Source of the DNA: Lachnospiraceae bacterium
GTDB lineage: Bacteria > Bacillota_A > Clostridia > Lachnospirales > Lachnospiraceae
DNA: 5,904 nt
Direction: 5' to 3'
Assembly: GCA_017553665.1 (NCBI GenBank)
Contig: JAFZKM010000275.1
Span: forward strand, 1-5,904
Positions 1 through 5,904 of the stretch are shown here, in pieces; the first letter of the stretch is position 1; each line of letters opens with the position of its first letter. The notes below the pieces were generated by a model. That model saw only the letters and a list, made by a program, of their open reading frames with translations. It ran no database searches and was not told where the DNA came from. The translations under genes were made by a program, and so were the position numbers.

Positions 1-170
1 CCGGCGAGTACATCAAGAACTCCAACAGCTGCTCAATGTGCAAACGCCAGATCATCAACTCAGGCATCGAAAAGGTATATATCCGCGATACAATAGAAGA
101 GTACCGCGTGGTAAACGTGACCGACTGGATCGAGGACGATGAGTCATTGGTGGGCAAATTCGGATATTAA
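1..170 (+). CDS. Deoxycytidylate (dCMP) deaminase family protein, C-terminal fragment
   Basis: This is the 3' end of a gene whose start lies outside the window; the frame begins at base 3 and 55 residues precede the TAA at 168-170. The fragment reads GEYIKNSNSCSMCKRQIINSGI and continues with a V-Y-I-R strand. The C-x2-C pair (fragment residues 10 and 13) followed by K-R-x-I-I-N-x-G-I is the second zinc-binding half of the cytidine/deoxycytidylate deaminase fold. The first half (HAE) is upstream and not visible. Enzymes of this family hydrolyse dCMP to dUMP, supplying the precursor for dTMP in the cytoplasm. The usual proline before the first Cys is replaced by Ser, which I recall as tolerated in clostridial members. 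The end, W-I-E-D-D-E-S then G-K-F-G-Y, is also familiar from that subgroup. The exact substrate cannot be fixed from the fragment; other nucleotide deaminases remain possible. Confidence 0.8.
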   Translation, partial: GEYIKNSNSCSMCKRQIINSGIEKVYIRDTIEEYRVVNVTDWIEDDESLVGKFGY

Positions 171-200
171 AAACAGGGGGCGCGCCCCCCTGTTTTTTAT
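169..200. terminator. Bidirectional intrinsic terminator between convergent genes
   Basis: An 8-bp stem ACAGGGGG (173-180) / CCCCCTGT (186-193) closes a 5-nt loop (CGCGC). It is extended by A's on the left (169-173) and T's on the right (193-198). Read on + it gives a GC hairpin followed by six T's, just after the deaminase stop. Read on - it gives the same hairpin followed by five T's, just after the reductase stop at 197-199. It can therefore serve both genes. The left A run overlaps the deaminase stop codon. Confidence 0.9.
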
Positions 201-1327
201 TTGGTTACATCATCCAGCATCGCCTGCAGCTCTTTCAGGTTCTCGCGGATGCTCAGGTGCTGAGGACAGGCTTCCTCGCACATTCCGCATTCTATGCAGT
301 TCTTTGCCTTCGCGTCTTCGGGAATGTCATGTTCCCATTTCCACTTCGTGCGGCCCGCATTATTATACATTCCGTAATCGTTCCAGATCGAGAAATTCCC
401 GGGGATATTGACTCCGTTCGGGCAGGGCATGCAGTAGCGGCAGCCCGTGCAGCCGTTAAATACGCGCTTGTGAAGGGCATCGGCCACTTCTTCGACAGCC
501 TCTTCCTCTTCCTCGGAAAGCGGCTTGAAATCGATGAAGGTCTTAAGATTATCCTCAAGCTGCTCGGGGGTGCTCATGCCCGAGAGCACGACCTTAACAT
601 TATTCTTGCTCGCTACGAAGCGCAGCGCCCATGAAGCGTTAGAAGCTTCGGGATCGAGATGCCTGAAGGGCTTCGTAACGTCCTCGGGGAGAGTCGCCAG
701 AGAACCGCCCTTAACGGGTTCCATGATAACGAGCGGAATACCGAGAGCTTCGGCAAGGGCTACGCCCGCGTCGCCGGCCTGCTCGTCAACGTCCATGTAA
801 TTGTACTGTATCTGGCAGAAATCCCAGTCCCTGTACTCGATGATATGCCTGAAAGCGTCGAAATTATCGTGGAAGGAGAAACCGAGGAATCTGATGCGGC
901 CTGCCTCCTTTTCCGAAACAAGGTAATCCACCACGCCGAGCTCGACCATCTTGTCGAACTTATCGCGGTTGCAGGCGTGAAGCAGATAGAAATCAACATA
1001 ATCGGTGCGGAGTCTCTCAAGCTGCTCGTTAAACAGCCTTTTGGCGTCATCAAGCGAATTAACGTTCCAGAGAGGAAGTTTGGTCGCGAAGGTGAAGCTG
1101 TCGCGGGGGTACTTCTGCATCACGCGGCCGACAAAGGGTTCGCTCTTTCCGCCGTGATACGGATACGCGGTGTCAAAGTAAGTAACTCCCGCCTCGTAAG
1201 CGCGGTCGAGCATCTGCTCCGCAAGGGGCTCGTCGATCTCGCCGTCAGCCGTAGTAGGGAAGCGCATGCAGCCGAAACCCAGCAGTGAAGGTGAAATATC
1301 AAGTTTTTCAATGTGTTTTTTAAACAT
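197..1327 (-). CDS. Aldo/keto reductase with C-terminal two-[4Fe-4S] ferredoxin domain
   Basis: The product is 376 residues. Residues 1 to about 275 form an aldo/keto reductase TIM barrel with the full catalytic tetrad: D52 and Y57 in FDTAYPYHGG, K83 in FATKLP, and H117 in YLLHA. Residues 290-355 form a ferredoxin-like extension with two Cys groups. The first is C293, C296, C299 and C302 followed by Pro; the second is C344, C347, C350 and C354 followed by Pro. Together they would hold two [4Fe-4S] clusters. This barrel-plus-ferredoxin layout is a common family in anaerobes, usually annotated only as an oxidoreductase. The barrel suggests NAD(P)H-dependent carbonyl reduction and the clusters suggest electron exchange with a ferredoxin-type partner, but the physiological substrate is unknown. 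There is no signal peptide, so it is cytoplasmic. The ATG start is supported by GGAGA (+ strand 1334-1338) 6 nt upstream. The gene is monocistronic, convergent with the deaminase and divergent from the CdaA operon. Confidence 0.92.
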   Translation of the reverse strand: MFKKHIEKLDISPSLLGFGCMRFPTTADGEIDEPLAEQMLDRAYEAGVTYFDTAYPYHGGKSEPFVGRVMQKYPRDSFTFATKLPLWNVNSLDDAKRLFNEQLERLRTDYVDFYLLHACNRDKFDKMVELGVVDYLVSEKEAGRIRFLGFSFHDNFDAFRHIIEYRDWDFCQIQYNYMDVDEQAGDAGVALAEALGIPLVIMEPVKGGSLATLPEDVTKPFRHLDPEASNASWALRFVASKNNVKVVLSGMSTPEQLEDNLKTFIDFKPLSEEEEEAVEEVADALHKRVFNGCTGCRYCMPCPNGVNIPGNFSIWNDYGMYNNAGRTKWKWEHDIPEDAKAKNCIECGMCEEACPQHLSIRENLKELQAMLDDVTK

Positions 1328-1364
1328 AAATGGTCTCCGTTCAAATAATACACGTCATAGCTAA

Positions 1365-1400
1365 CATATTGATTTTACCATAAAGCCCGTGTGCCCACAA
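1365..1400 (-). promoter_or_regulatory. Candidate sigma-A promoter for the aldo/keto reductase gene
   Basis: On the - strand, TTGTGG (+ coordinates 1395-1400) lies 17 nt from TAAAAT (1372-1377). TAAAAT matches the -10 consensus at 5 of 6 positions and is preceded by TGG, giving an extended -10 (TGnTAAAAT). The -35 matches 3 of 6. Transcription would start near 1365, giving a leader of about 38 nt that contains the GGAGA ribosome binding site. Assigned by eye only. Confidence 0.5.
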
Positions 1401-1469
1401 TATGCGGCTGATGTGGTATTTTGTAAAATTCATGTAATTTCCCGTAAAACAATTGAAACAAAAAAATCC

Positions 1470-1505
1470 TCGAAATTGTCGGTCGAGTGTGATATACTCT
1501 ATCAT
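1470..1505 (+). promoter_or_regulatory. Candidate sigma-A promoter for the four-gene cdaA operon
   Basis: TCGAAA (1470-1475, 4 of 6 matches to -35) is spaced 17 nt from TATACT (1493-1498, 5 of 6 matches to -10). A TG one base before the -10 (1490-1491) makes it an extended -10 element. Transcription would begin near 1505, leaving a leader of about 60 nt before the first start codon. The rest of the divergent region, 1401-1469, is AT-rich and shows only a weak inverted repeat (AAATT-N5-AATTT, 1426-1440). Confidence 0.55.
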
Positions 1506-1509
1506 GTAT

Positions 1510-1547
1510 GTGTATCACTATGCCCTTTTTTAGGGACGCCGGTACAC
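1510..1547 (+). other. Possible hairpin in the 5' leader of the cdaA operon
   Basis: GTGTATC (1510-1516) can pair with GGTACAC (1541-1547), giving seven pairs including one G-U. A small inner stem CCCT (1523-1526) / AGGG (1532-1535) is possible. The structure would begin about five bases after the predicted transcription start and end eleven bases before the GGAGG ribosome binding site. It is not followed by a T run, so it is not a terminator. It may stabilise the mRNA end or may be chance. Confidence 0.3.
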
Positions 1548-1566
1548 TCGAAGGAACGGAGGCTGT

Positions 1567-2004
1567 ATGCTTAACAACAGAAAAGTCAGGATCATGACGC
1601 AGCTTGCGATCTACGAGAAAGGCGAAGGGAAGAAGGACTTTAAGCTGTCCAAATTCTACAAGACCGACTACGCGAGGTTCAATGTCTTAAAGACCGCGCT
1701 GATGGTCACGCTGTCCTACGTCATTCTCTGCATGATGTTCGCATTGTATAAGCTGCAATATATATTGGACAATGTACTTACGATCGACTATAAGGCGATC
1801 GGATGGAAGGCCCTCGGAATCTACATCGGGCTCATGAGTTTTTACCTCATCTGCACGCTGCTCGGCTACTCCATCAAATACGCCCGCTCGCGCAAAAAGC
1901 TCAGTAAATATTACCGCATGCTGAAGAAGCTGAAGGATATCTACAGGGAAGAAGACGCTTACGCCGAGGGTATGGCGGAAGATTACGACGAAGGTGAGGA
2001 TTAA
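1567..2004 (+). CDS. Uncharacterised small membrane protein, first gene of the cdaA operon
   Basis: The product is 145 residues and I cannot assign a function. Residues 1-40 are basic and polar. Two hydrophobic segments follow, at about 42-61 and 82-104, separated by a 20-residue loop (K62-W80). After the second segment comes a strongly basic stretch (R107 to K123, with many K and R and several Y). The C terminus is short and acidic (about 127-145). By the positive-inside rule both ends should be cytoplasmic and the loop outside. There is no signal peptide cleavage site and no recognised catalytic motif. I chose the ATG at 1567 because GGAGG (1558-1562) sits 4 nt upstream; the ATG at 1594 (M10) has only a poorly placed AGGA. 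The next gene starts 6 nt after the stop, so the two are surely co-transcribed. The basic-then-acidic juxtamembrane layout suggests protein contacts rather than enzymatic activity (inference). Confidence 0.85.
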   Translation: MLNNRKVRIMTQLAIYEKGEGKKDFKLSKFYKTDYARFNVLKTALMVTLSYVILCMMFALYKLQYILDNVLTIDYKAIGWKALGIYIGLMSFYLICTLLGYSIKYARSRKKLSKYYRMLKKLKDIYREEDAYAEGMAEDYDEGED

Positions 2005-2010
2005 GATCCC

Positions 2011-3345
2011 ATGGTAATGAAACTGCTTGAATTCAGGACCCTTTTGCTCAAGATATATCAAAAGGCGAGATTCATAATAAATCCGATAGTTAAGTTCCTT
2101 TTGAGCACGATGGTGTTCAACTGGATCAATACCGAGATCGGCTACGACCAGCGTTTTGCGTCAAAGACCATCGTACTGCTGCTTTCGGCGATATGCGCGG
2201 TCACTCCGGGCGGAGTGCTCGTATTCCTCGCGATGGTGCTGATGCTCGTGCATGTATTTCACGCGTCGATACTGCTGGCGGTTCTGCTGTTCCTGATGGA
2301 CATCGTTCTGTACGGACTGCTGATGAGATTCTCACCCGATGAGGCTCTTGCCGCGGTAGCCGTACCGGTACTCGCGAAATATAACCTGCACTACAGCGTT
2401 CCGATGGTGCTCGGCTGCACCGCGAACCCGCTCTCGATGCTTCCGTGCGCGTGCGGCGTGATCATCTACAGCATGATCGGAGTCATCAAGACATTCTCGG
2501 GCCAGCAGATCAACCTGAAGAACCTGGATGAGGTCATCGGCCTCTTTACCGGCGTTGTTGACGCCTTCCTGGCCAATAAGCAGATGCTGATCACGATCGC
2601 GGTATTCGCGCTGGTGATCGTAGTCATCTACATTATCCGCAGATGCAGCTTCGACTTCGCGTTCATCGTATCGATCGGCGCGGGCGTGCTCGTGAACATA
2701 CTCGGTTTCCTGGTTGCGGTACTTCATTTCAACGTATCGGTCAACGCGGGCAAGCTGATCCTGATGTCGCTGTTCTCGGGCGTTATCGCGATAGTGCTTG
2801 AATTCTTCAAGAGAGTCCTTGATTATACCGCCATCGAGCGCGTTCAGTTCGAGGACGACGATTATTACTACTACGTTAAGGCCGTTCCGAAGGTCAATGT
2901 CAGCATTCCCCGCCACAGCGTAAAGCGCATGAGCGATTACGGCGACGAAGAGACTGCGGAGGAAGCTTCGGACACTTCGGACAGCGGCAGCTTCGCGGCA
3001 TTCGGCGGCGACAGCTACGAGGAAGACGAAGAGGAAGAAGAGGACATCCGCATTGCTGCTCCTCCGAAGAAAAAGAACCGTTTCTCCTTCAACAGGAGCG
3101 ACTACATAAAGGAGGCTCCCGCGGCTCCGAAGGATTCGGATATCCGCTACGAGGAGTTTGACGACAGCGATTTTGACGAGGACGGAACCGGCTTTGACCG
3201 CGACGTCATCCGCTATGACAGGGATGAGGACATGTCCGCCTTCGGCATGAAGAACATCGGACCCGCTGACGACGCGAAGGACGGCGGCGACGGGGATTAC
3301 GAAACCTGGATGACCCTTGACGATGACGACAACAACAATAACTGA
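2011..3345 (+). CDS. Uncharacterised polytopic membrane protein with long acidic C-terminal tail
   Basis: The product is 444 residues and the function is unknown. Residues 22-267 carry roughly eight hydrophobic segments (about 22-38, 53-66, 68-85, 88-105, 112-160 in part, 190-209, 214-240 and 247-267). The membrane part is followed by the tyrosine-rich motif VQFEDDDYYYYVKAVPK (278-294). I recall this motif as a conserved mark of unnamed Lachnospiraceae membrane proteins, but could not check. Residues 311-444 look disordered: 45 of 134 are Asp or Glu, interrupted by one basic patch, PPKKKNRF (351-358), and the tail ends in DDDDNNNN. The sequence has no ATP-binding or transporter signature that I can name; automatic labels such as permease would be guesses. 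The ATG at 2011 is favoured over the one at 2017 because AGGA (1997-2000) lies 10 nt upstream. The gene is 6 nt after its small membrane neighbour and 14 nt before cdaA, suggesting a shared role at the membrane with c-di-AMP synthesis (inference). Confidence 0.85.
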   Translation: MVMKLLEFRTLLLKIYQKARFIINPIVKFLLSTMVFNWINTEIGYDQRFASKTIVLLLSAICAVTPGGVLVFLAMVLMLVHVFHASILLAVLLFLMDIVLYGLLMRFSPDEALAAVAVPVLAKYNLHYSVPMVLGCTANPLSMLPCACGVIIYSMIGVIKTFSGQQINLKNLDEVIGLFTGVVDAFLANKQMLITIAVFALVIVVIYIIRRCSFDFAFIVSIGAGVLVNILGFLVAVLHFNVSVNAGKLILMSLFSGVIAIVLEFFKRVLDYTAIERVQFEDDDYYYYVKAVPKVNVSIPRHSVKRMSDYGDEETAEEASDTSDSGSFAAFGGDSYEEDEEEEEDIRIAAPPKKKNRFSFNRSDYIKEAPAAPKDSDIRYEEFDDSDFDEDGTGFDRDVIRYDRDEDMSAFGMKNIGPADDAKDGGDGDYETWMTLDDDDNNNN

Positions 3346-3359
3346 TTTCGGGGAAGACC

Positions 3360-4256
3360 ATGAATACTATTAAAGAATTCATACTGGAAATGATCAGTCC
3401 CATCACGATGATGAAATTTTCGATTATGGATGTGATCGAGATCCTTATCATCGCGGTGCTCATTTACAACATCATAAAGTGGGTCAGGGATACCAGAGCC
3501 TGGGTTCTGATGAAGGGTATCCTGGTACTTTTCCTGTTCTATATCCTGGCCACGATCCTGGGCTTTGACGCGATACTCTGGATATTCCAGAACGGTATCG
3601 GAGTCGGGATCACGGCATTGGTGATCCTGTTCCAGCCCGAACTGCGCAAAGCGCTTGAACAGCTGGGCAAGAGAAACATCATGACTCCTTTCTTCGAGAC
3701 TCAGGAAGCGAATATGTTCTCCGACGAGACCATCGGTGAGATCGTAAAGGCCACCTATGAGCTCGCGAAGGCCAGGACCGGCGCGCTGATCGTTATCGAA
3801 CGAAGCGTGAAGCTTGACGATTACGAGCAGACAGGTATCGCTCTCGACGCGAAGCTCACGAGCCAGCTGCTGATCAACATTTTCGAGCACAATACGCCGC
3901 TTCATGACGGCGCTGTAATAGTAAGGGGCAACAGAGTAACATCGGCTACCTGTTATCTCCCTCTTTCCGAGAATACCAGACTGAGTAAGGATCTCGGTAC
4001 CAGACACCGCGCGGCGGTCGGCATCAGCGAGGTAACGGACAGCTTTACCATCGTTGTTTCCGAGGAGACCGGCGGCGTCGCGATCGCCGAGAACGGCGAG
4101 CTGACCAGACGCGTGGGACGTGAGTTCCTTTATGACCGTCTGATCGAGCTCCAGAACAAGACCGAAGATACCGAGGAGACGAGCAAGGGCTTCTTCGGTA
4201 AGGCCGCCTCATTTGCGAAGCACAGCGTTAAGGTCGGCAGAAAGGCAGACAAATGA
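3360..4256 (+). CDS. cdaA: Membrane-bound diadenylate cyclase CdaA (DacA)
   Basis: The product is 298 residues. It condenses two ATP into cyclic di-AMP, the second messenger that controls potassium and osmolyte transport and affects the cell wall in Firmicutes. Membrane segments lie at about 22-40, 50-68 and 74-92, followed by the conserved FQPELRKALEQLG linker (91-103). The DisA_N-type catalytic domain spans about 110-262. Its hallmark motifs are intact: DGA at 183-185 (LHDGAVIV) and RHR at 215-217 (GTRHRAAVGISE), with SEETGG at 234-239. The enzyme therefore looks active. Family members are usually near 270-280 residues; the extra length here is a C-terminal tail rich in Lys with Phe and Ala (about 276-298), possibly membrane-binding. 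The ribosome binding site is weak (GGGGA, 3350-3354), so translation may lean on the preceding gene. The stop overlaps the cdaR start as ATGA (4253-4256), a sign of translational coupling. Confidence 0.96.
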   Translation: MNTIKEFILEMISPITMMKFSIMDVIEILIIAVLIYNIIKWVRDTRAWVLMKGILVLFLFYILATILGFDAILWIFQNGIGVGITALVILFQPELRKALEQLGKRNIMTPFFETQEANMFSDETIGEIVKATYELAKARTGALIVIERSVKLDDYEQTGIALDAKLTSQLLINIFEHNTPLHDGAVIVRGNRVTSATCYLPLSENTRLSKDLGTRHRAAVGISEVTDSFTIVVSEETGGVAIAENGELTRRVGREFLYDRLIELQNKTEDTEETSKGFFGKAASFAKHSVKVGRKADK

Positions 4257-5500
4257 AAGAAAGACTTACACACAATCTGGGTCTGAAGATACTTTCGGTT
4301 GTCCTCGCCGCTTTTACCTGGTTCCTGATCATGAATGTGGCGGACCCGATGGTAACACAGACCTTCAACAATATCCCGGTGCAGATCGAGCATGATGATG
4401 TTCTTACGAACCGCGGATACCAGTACACGATAGAATCCGGAGACAAAGTAGATATCAAGGTCAAGGGCAAAAGATCGATCGTCAATACCCTGACCGAGAA
4501 CGATTTCAAGGCTACGGCCGATTTCAATTCACTTACCGCGCTCTTTATGGCGTCGATCACCGTGGAATGCACTTCGGAGCACGCGAGCGAGGTTGTCATT
4601 TCGCTCAGGAATGAGACGATGGCGGTCAAGCTCGAGGATCAGGAGATCAAGTCCTTCAACGTAAGGATCGTGCTGAACGGCGAGCTGAAGCCCGGTTATT
4701 ACTGCTACGATACGACCTGCAGTCCCCAGCTGATCACGGCGACCGCGTCGGTTACGCAGATGCAGTCCGTGAAGGAGCTTGTGGCCGTTGTGGACGTACA
4801 GGACGCGAACTCGACCTTTACGGCCGACTGCGAGCTTGTGGCTTACGATTTCGAGGGCAATGAGATCGATTCGCAGAAGGTAAGCCTATCGCAGAGCACG
4901 GTTCCCGTAACCGTAGGCATTTATCCCACGAAGGCCGTTAACATAAAGATCACGACCACGGAGGAGCCCGCGGCAGGTTACTATGTAGAGAAGATCGAAT
5001 ACGCGCCTCAGAACATCGTTATCGCGGCGGATGAGAGCGCTCTCAAGAATATCAGCGAGATAGAGATCCCCTGCAGCGTGGCGGGCGCGAACTCGAACAT
5101 CGAGGTACGTCTGGACGCCGAGGATTATCTGCATGAGCATTACGGAGTGGACTGCTTTATCGCGGACGCGAGCAGCTACATCTCGGCTGTCGTTACGGTC
5201 AGCCCGATGGTGGAAAAGACGCTCGAGCTGAGTGAGAACAGCATTATGCCGATAAACCTTGCGGAAGGTCTGGACTGCGTGATCTACTCGGTAGGCTCGT
5301 CAGTGACCGTGAAGGGACCCGCGTCCGAGCTCGAGAGGCTCACGGTCGAGGACCTGCGCCTCTATATCGATCTGGCCGGATGCATTTCGGGAACCTACTC
5401 GAGACAGGTTAAGGCCAGGGTGGATCTGCAGCTGGAGATAAAGGTCAATGACGTTATGGTCAGGATCTCCGAGCAGGGAGCCGATCAAAACCAGGAGTAA
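4253..5500 (+). CDS. cdaR: CdaA regulator, extracytoplasmic YbbR-domain protein CdaR
   Basis: The product is 415 residues. An N-terminal basic stretch and one hydrophobic segment (about 8-28, LKILSVVLAAFTWFLI) form an uncleaved signal anchor, with the rest outside the cell. The outside part appears to contain four YbbR-like repeats, at about 36-128, 133-222, 226-317 and 320-406. Repeats 2 and 3 share a G-Y-Y-x(n)-P-x2-I pattern; repeats 1 and 4 share V-K-G-x2-S-x(n)-L-T-x2-D. YbbR proteins encoded next to CdaA bind and modulate the cyclase in Bacillus, Listeria and relatives (family knowledge). The 4-nt ATGA overlap with cdaA and the AAAGG site (4241-4245) 7 nt upstream of the ATG support coupled production. 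Oddly for such a protein, eight cysteines lie in the extracytoplasmic part (106, 151, 156, 193, 274, 301, 342, 377). glmM, which usually follows in this locus, is not the next gene. Confidence 0.93.
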   Translation: MKERLTHNLGLKILSVVLAAFTWFLIMNVADPMVTQTFNNIPVQIEHDDVLTNRGYQYTIESGDKVDIKVKGKRSIVNTLTENDFKATADFNSLTALFMASITVECTSEHASEVVISLRNETMAVKLEDQEIKSFNVRIVLNGELKPGYYCYDTTCSPQLITATASVTQMQSVKELVAVVDVQDANSTFTADCELVAYDFEGNEIDSQKVSLSQSTVPVTVGIYPTKAVNIKITTTEEPAAGYYVEKIEYAPQNIVIAADESALKNISEIEIPCSVAGANSNIEVRLDAEDYLHEHYGVDCFIADASSYISAVVTVSPMVEKTLELSENSIMPINLAEGLDCVIYSVGSSVTVKGPASELERLTVEDLRLYIDLAGCISGTYSRQVKARVDLQLEIKVNDVMVRISEQGADQNQE

Positions 5501-5507
5501 TATTACA

Positions 5508-5534
5508 GGGGTCAGCCCGTCCCGGGTTGACCCC
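5508..5534 (+). terminator. Strong hairpin after cdaR; possible terminator lacking a U tract
   Basis: GGGGTCAGCCCG (5508-5519) pairs over its full 12 bases with CGGGTTGACCCC (5523-5534), with one G-U pair, closing a TCC loop. It starts seven bases after the cdaR stop. The bases after it (GTTAAACAAGGG) contain no T run, so it does not fit a standard intrinsic terminator on the + strand, nor is there a good T run on the other side. It may mark a weak terminator, a 3' end protected from exonucleases, or a processing site between cdaR and leuA. Confidence 0.45.
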
Positions 5535-5556
5535 GTTAAACAAGGGAAGAAAGATT

Positions 5557-5904
5557 ATGAATTTTAAGAGATACTCGCGCAACCCGCTGCCTGAGGTGAC
5601 GGGGAGGCGATGGCCGGAGAAGACGGTCGATAAGGCCCCGATCTGGTGCAGTGTGGATTTAAGAGACGGCAATCAGGCTCTTATGGAGCCGATGGTAGTC
5701 GAAGAAAAGGTCGAATTCGTTCAGATGCTCGTAAAGCTTGGCTTTAAGGACATCGAGGTCGGCTTTCCTTCATCGTCCCAGATTGAGTTTGATTTCGTAA
5801 GGCAGCTTGTTGACCGCAAACTGATCCCGGAGGGCGTCAGGATCCAGGTCGCCGTGCAGTGCAGGCCCGAATTCATCGACAGACCTCTTGAATCAATTGA
5901 AGGC
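5557..5904 (+). CDS. leuA: 2-isopropylmalate synthase, N-terminal part (runs off the window)
   Basis: The first 116 residues of an open frame are present; it is still open at the window edge. The enzyme condenses acetyl-CoA with 2-oxoisovalerate to 2-isopropylmalate, the first committed step of leucine synthesis in the cytoplasm. The segment KAPIWCSVDLRDGNQAL (26-42) carries the R36-D37 pair of the HMGL/DRE-TIM barrel, where the Asp binds the divalent metal. IEVGFP (66-71) and FDFVR (78-82) follow as in the family. The N-terminal leader, with R-x-W-P before KAPIWCSVDLRDGNQ, fits the long (yeast/actinobacterial-type) LeuA subclass rather than the short E. coli type. The start is the ATG at 5557, preceded by AAGGG (5542-5546) at 10 nt. 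The 56-nt gap from cdaR has no convincing promoter, so transcription may come through from the cda operon or from a promoter inside cdaR. The C-terminal regulatory domain cannot be seen. Confidence 0.92.
   Translation, partial: MNFKRYSRNPLPEVTGRRWPEKTVDKAPIWCSVDLRDGNQALMEPMVVEEKVEFVQMLVKLGFKDIEVGFPSSSQIEFDFVRQLVDRKLIPEGVRIQVAVQCRPEFIDRPLESIEG

Noticed and set aside
659..1288. 209-codon open frame on the + strand inside the aldo/keto reductase gene
   Set aside because: It is antisense to a gene with complete catalytic and iron-sulfur motifs. Its translation shows no recognisable domain, and the frame follows from the codon bias of the real gene.
1499..1566. Possible c-di-AMP (ydaO-type) riboswitch or other riboswitch in the cda leader
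   Set aside because: The leader is only about 60 nt with one imperfect hairpin, far too short for the known c-di-AMP riboswitch, and no terminator follows.
1389..1574. 61-codon + strand open frame in the divergent intergenic region
   Set aside because: It has no ribosome binding site at its start, contains the predicted promoter, overlaps the start of the next gene, and has a composition unlike a real protein.
2332..2916. 194-codon open frame on the - strand opposite the polytopic membrane protein gene
   Set aside because: Its translation is an odd mix rich in D, R, H and V, as expected from the reverse complement of GC-biased membrane-protein codons. There is no domain signal, and the sense gene fits the operon.
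3319..3342. GAC/AAC trinucleotide run at the end of the 444-residue protein gene as a possible slippage or phase-variation tract
   Set aside because: The run is short and broken by GAT and AAT codons, and length changes in multiples of three would not shift the frame.
3297..4007. 236-codon open frame on the - strand across the end of the membrane protein gene and into cdaA
   Set aside because: It is antisense to the intact, motif-bearing CdaA sequence, and its product has no family features.
5527..5555. TTGACC as a -35 box for a leuA promoter
   Set aside because: It is part of the hairpin right arm. The hexamer 17 nt downstream (AAAGAT) is a poor -10, and the start would fall at or after the leuA ATG.

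Overview
The window looks like chromosomal DNA from an anaerobic Firmicute of the class Clostridia, most likely a Lachnospiraceae-type organism of moderately high GC. This is inferred from the Shine-Dalgarno-led genes, the CdaA/YbbR pair, the iron-sulfur aldo/keto reductase and the style of the dCMP deaminase-like protein. No sequence search was possible. Nothing suggests a phage, insertion sequence, CRISPR array or RNA gene; the layout is core-chromosome-like.

Left part (1-1400): the 3' end of a deoxycytidylate deaminase-family gene on the + strand meets, tail to tail, a complete - strand gene for an aldo/keto reductase with a C-terminal two-cluster ferredoxin domain. A short GC-rich hairpin with A and T runs on its two flanks (169-198) can terminate transcription from both sides. 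The reductase has a plausible extended -10 promoter in the divergent intergenic region 1328-1566. That region also holds a + strand extended -10 promoter (1470-1498) and a possible hairpin in the leader it would produce.

Centre (1567-5500): four tightly packed + strand genes, probably one operon. They encode a 145-residue protein with two membrane segments (unnamed), a 444-residue polytopic membrane protein with a long acidic tail (unnamed), the membrane diadenylate cyclase CdaA, and its extracytoplasmic YbbR-domain partner CdaR. The gaps are 6 nt, 14 nt and a 4-nt ATGA overlap. CdaA makes the second messenger c-di-AMP, which controls potassium/osmolyte and cell-wall homeostasis in Firmicutes, and CdaR is its known modulator. 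The two unnamed membrane proteins are therefore candidates for additional parts of a c-di-AMP membrane module. They are the most interesting content of the window.

Right part (5501-5904): a strong 12-bp hairpin without a U tract follows cdaR. The 5' end of a 2-isopropylmalate synthase gene (leuA, leucine biosynthesis) then runs off the window. glmM, the usual third gene of cdaA-cdaR loci, is not directly downstream here.
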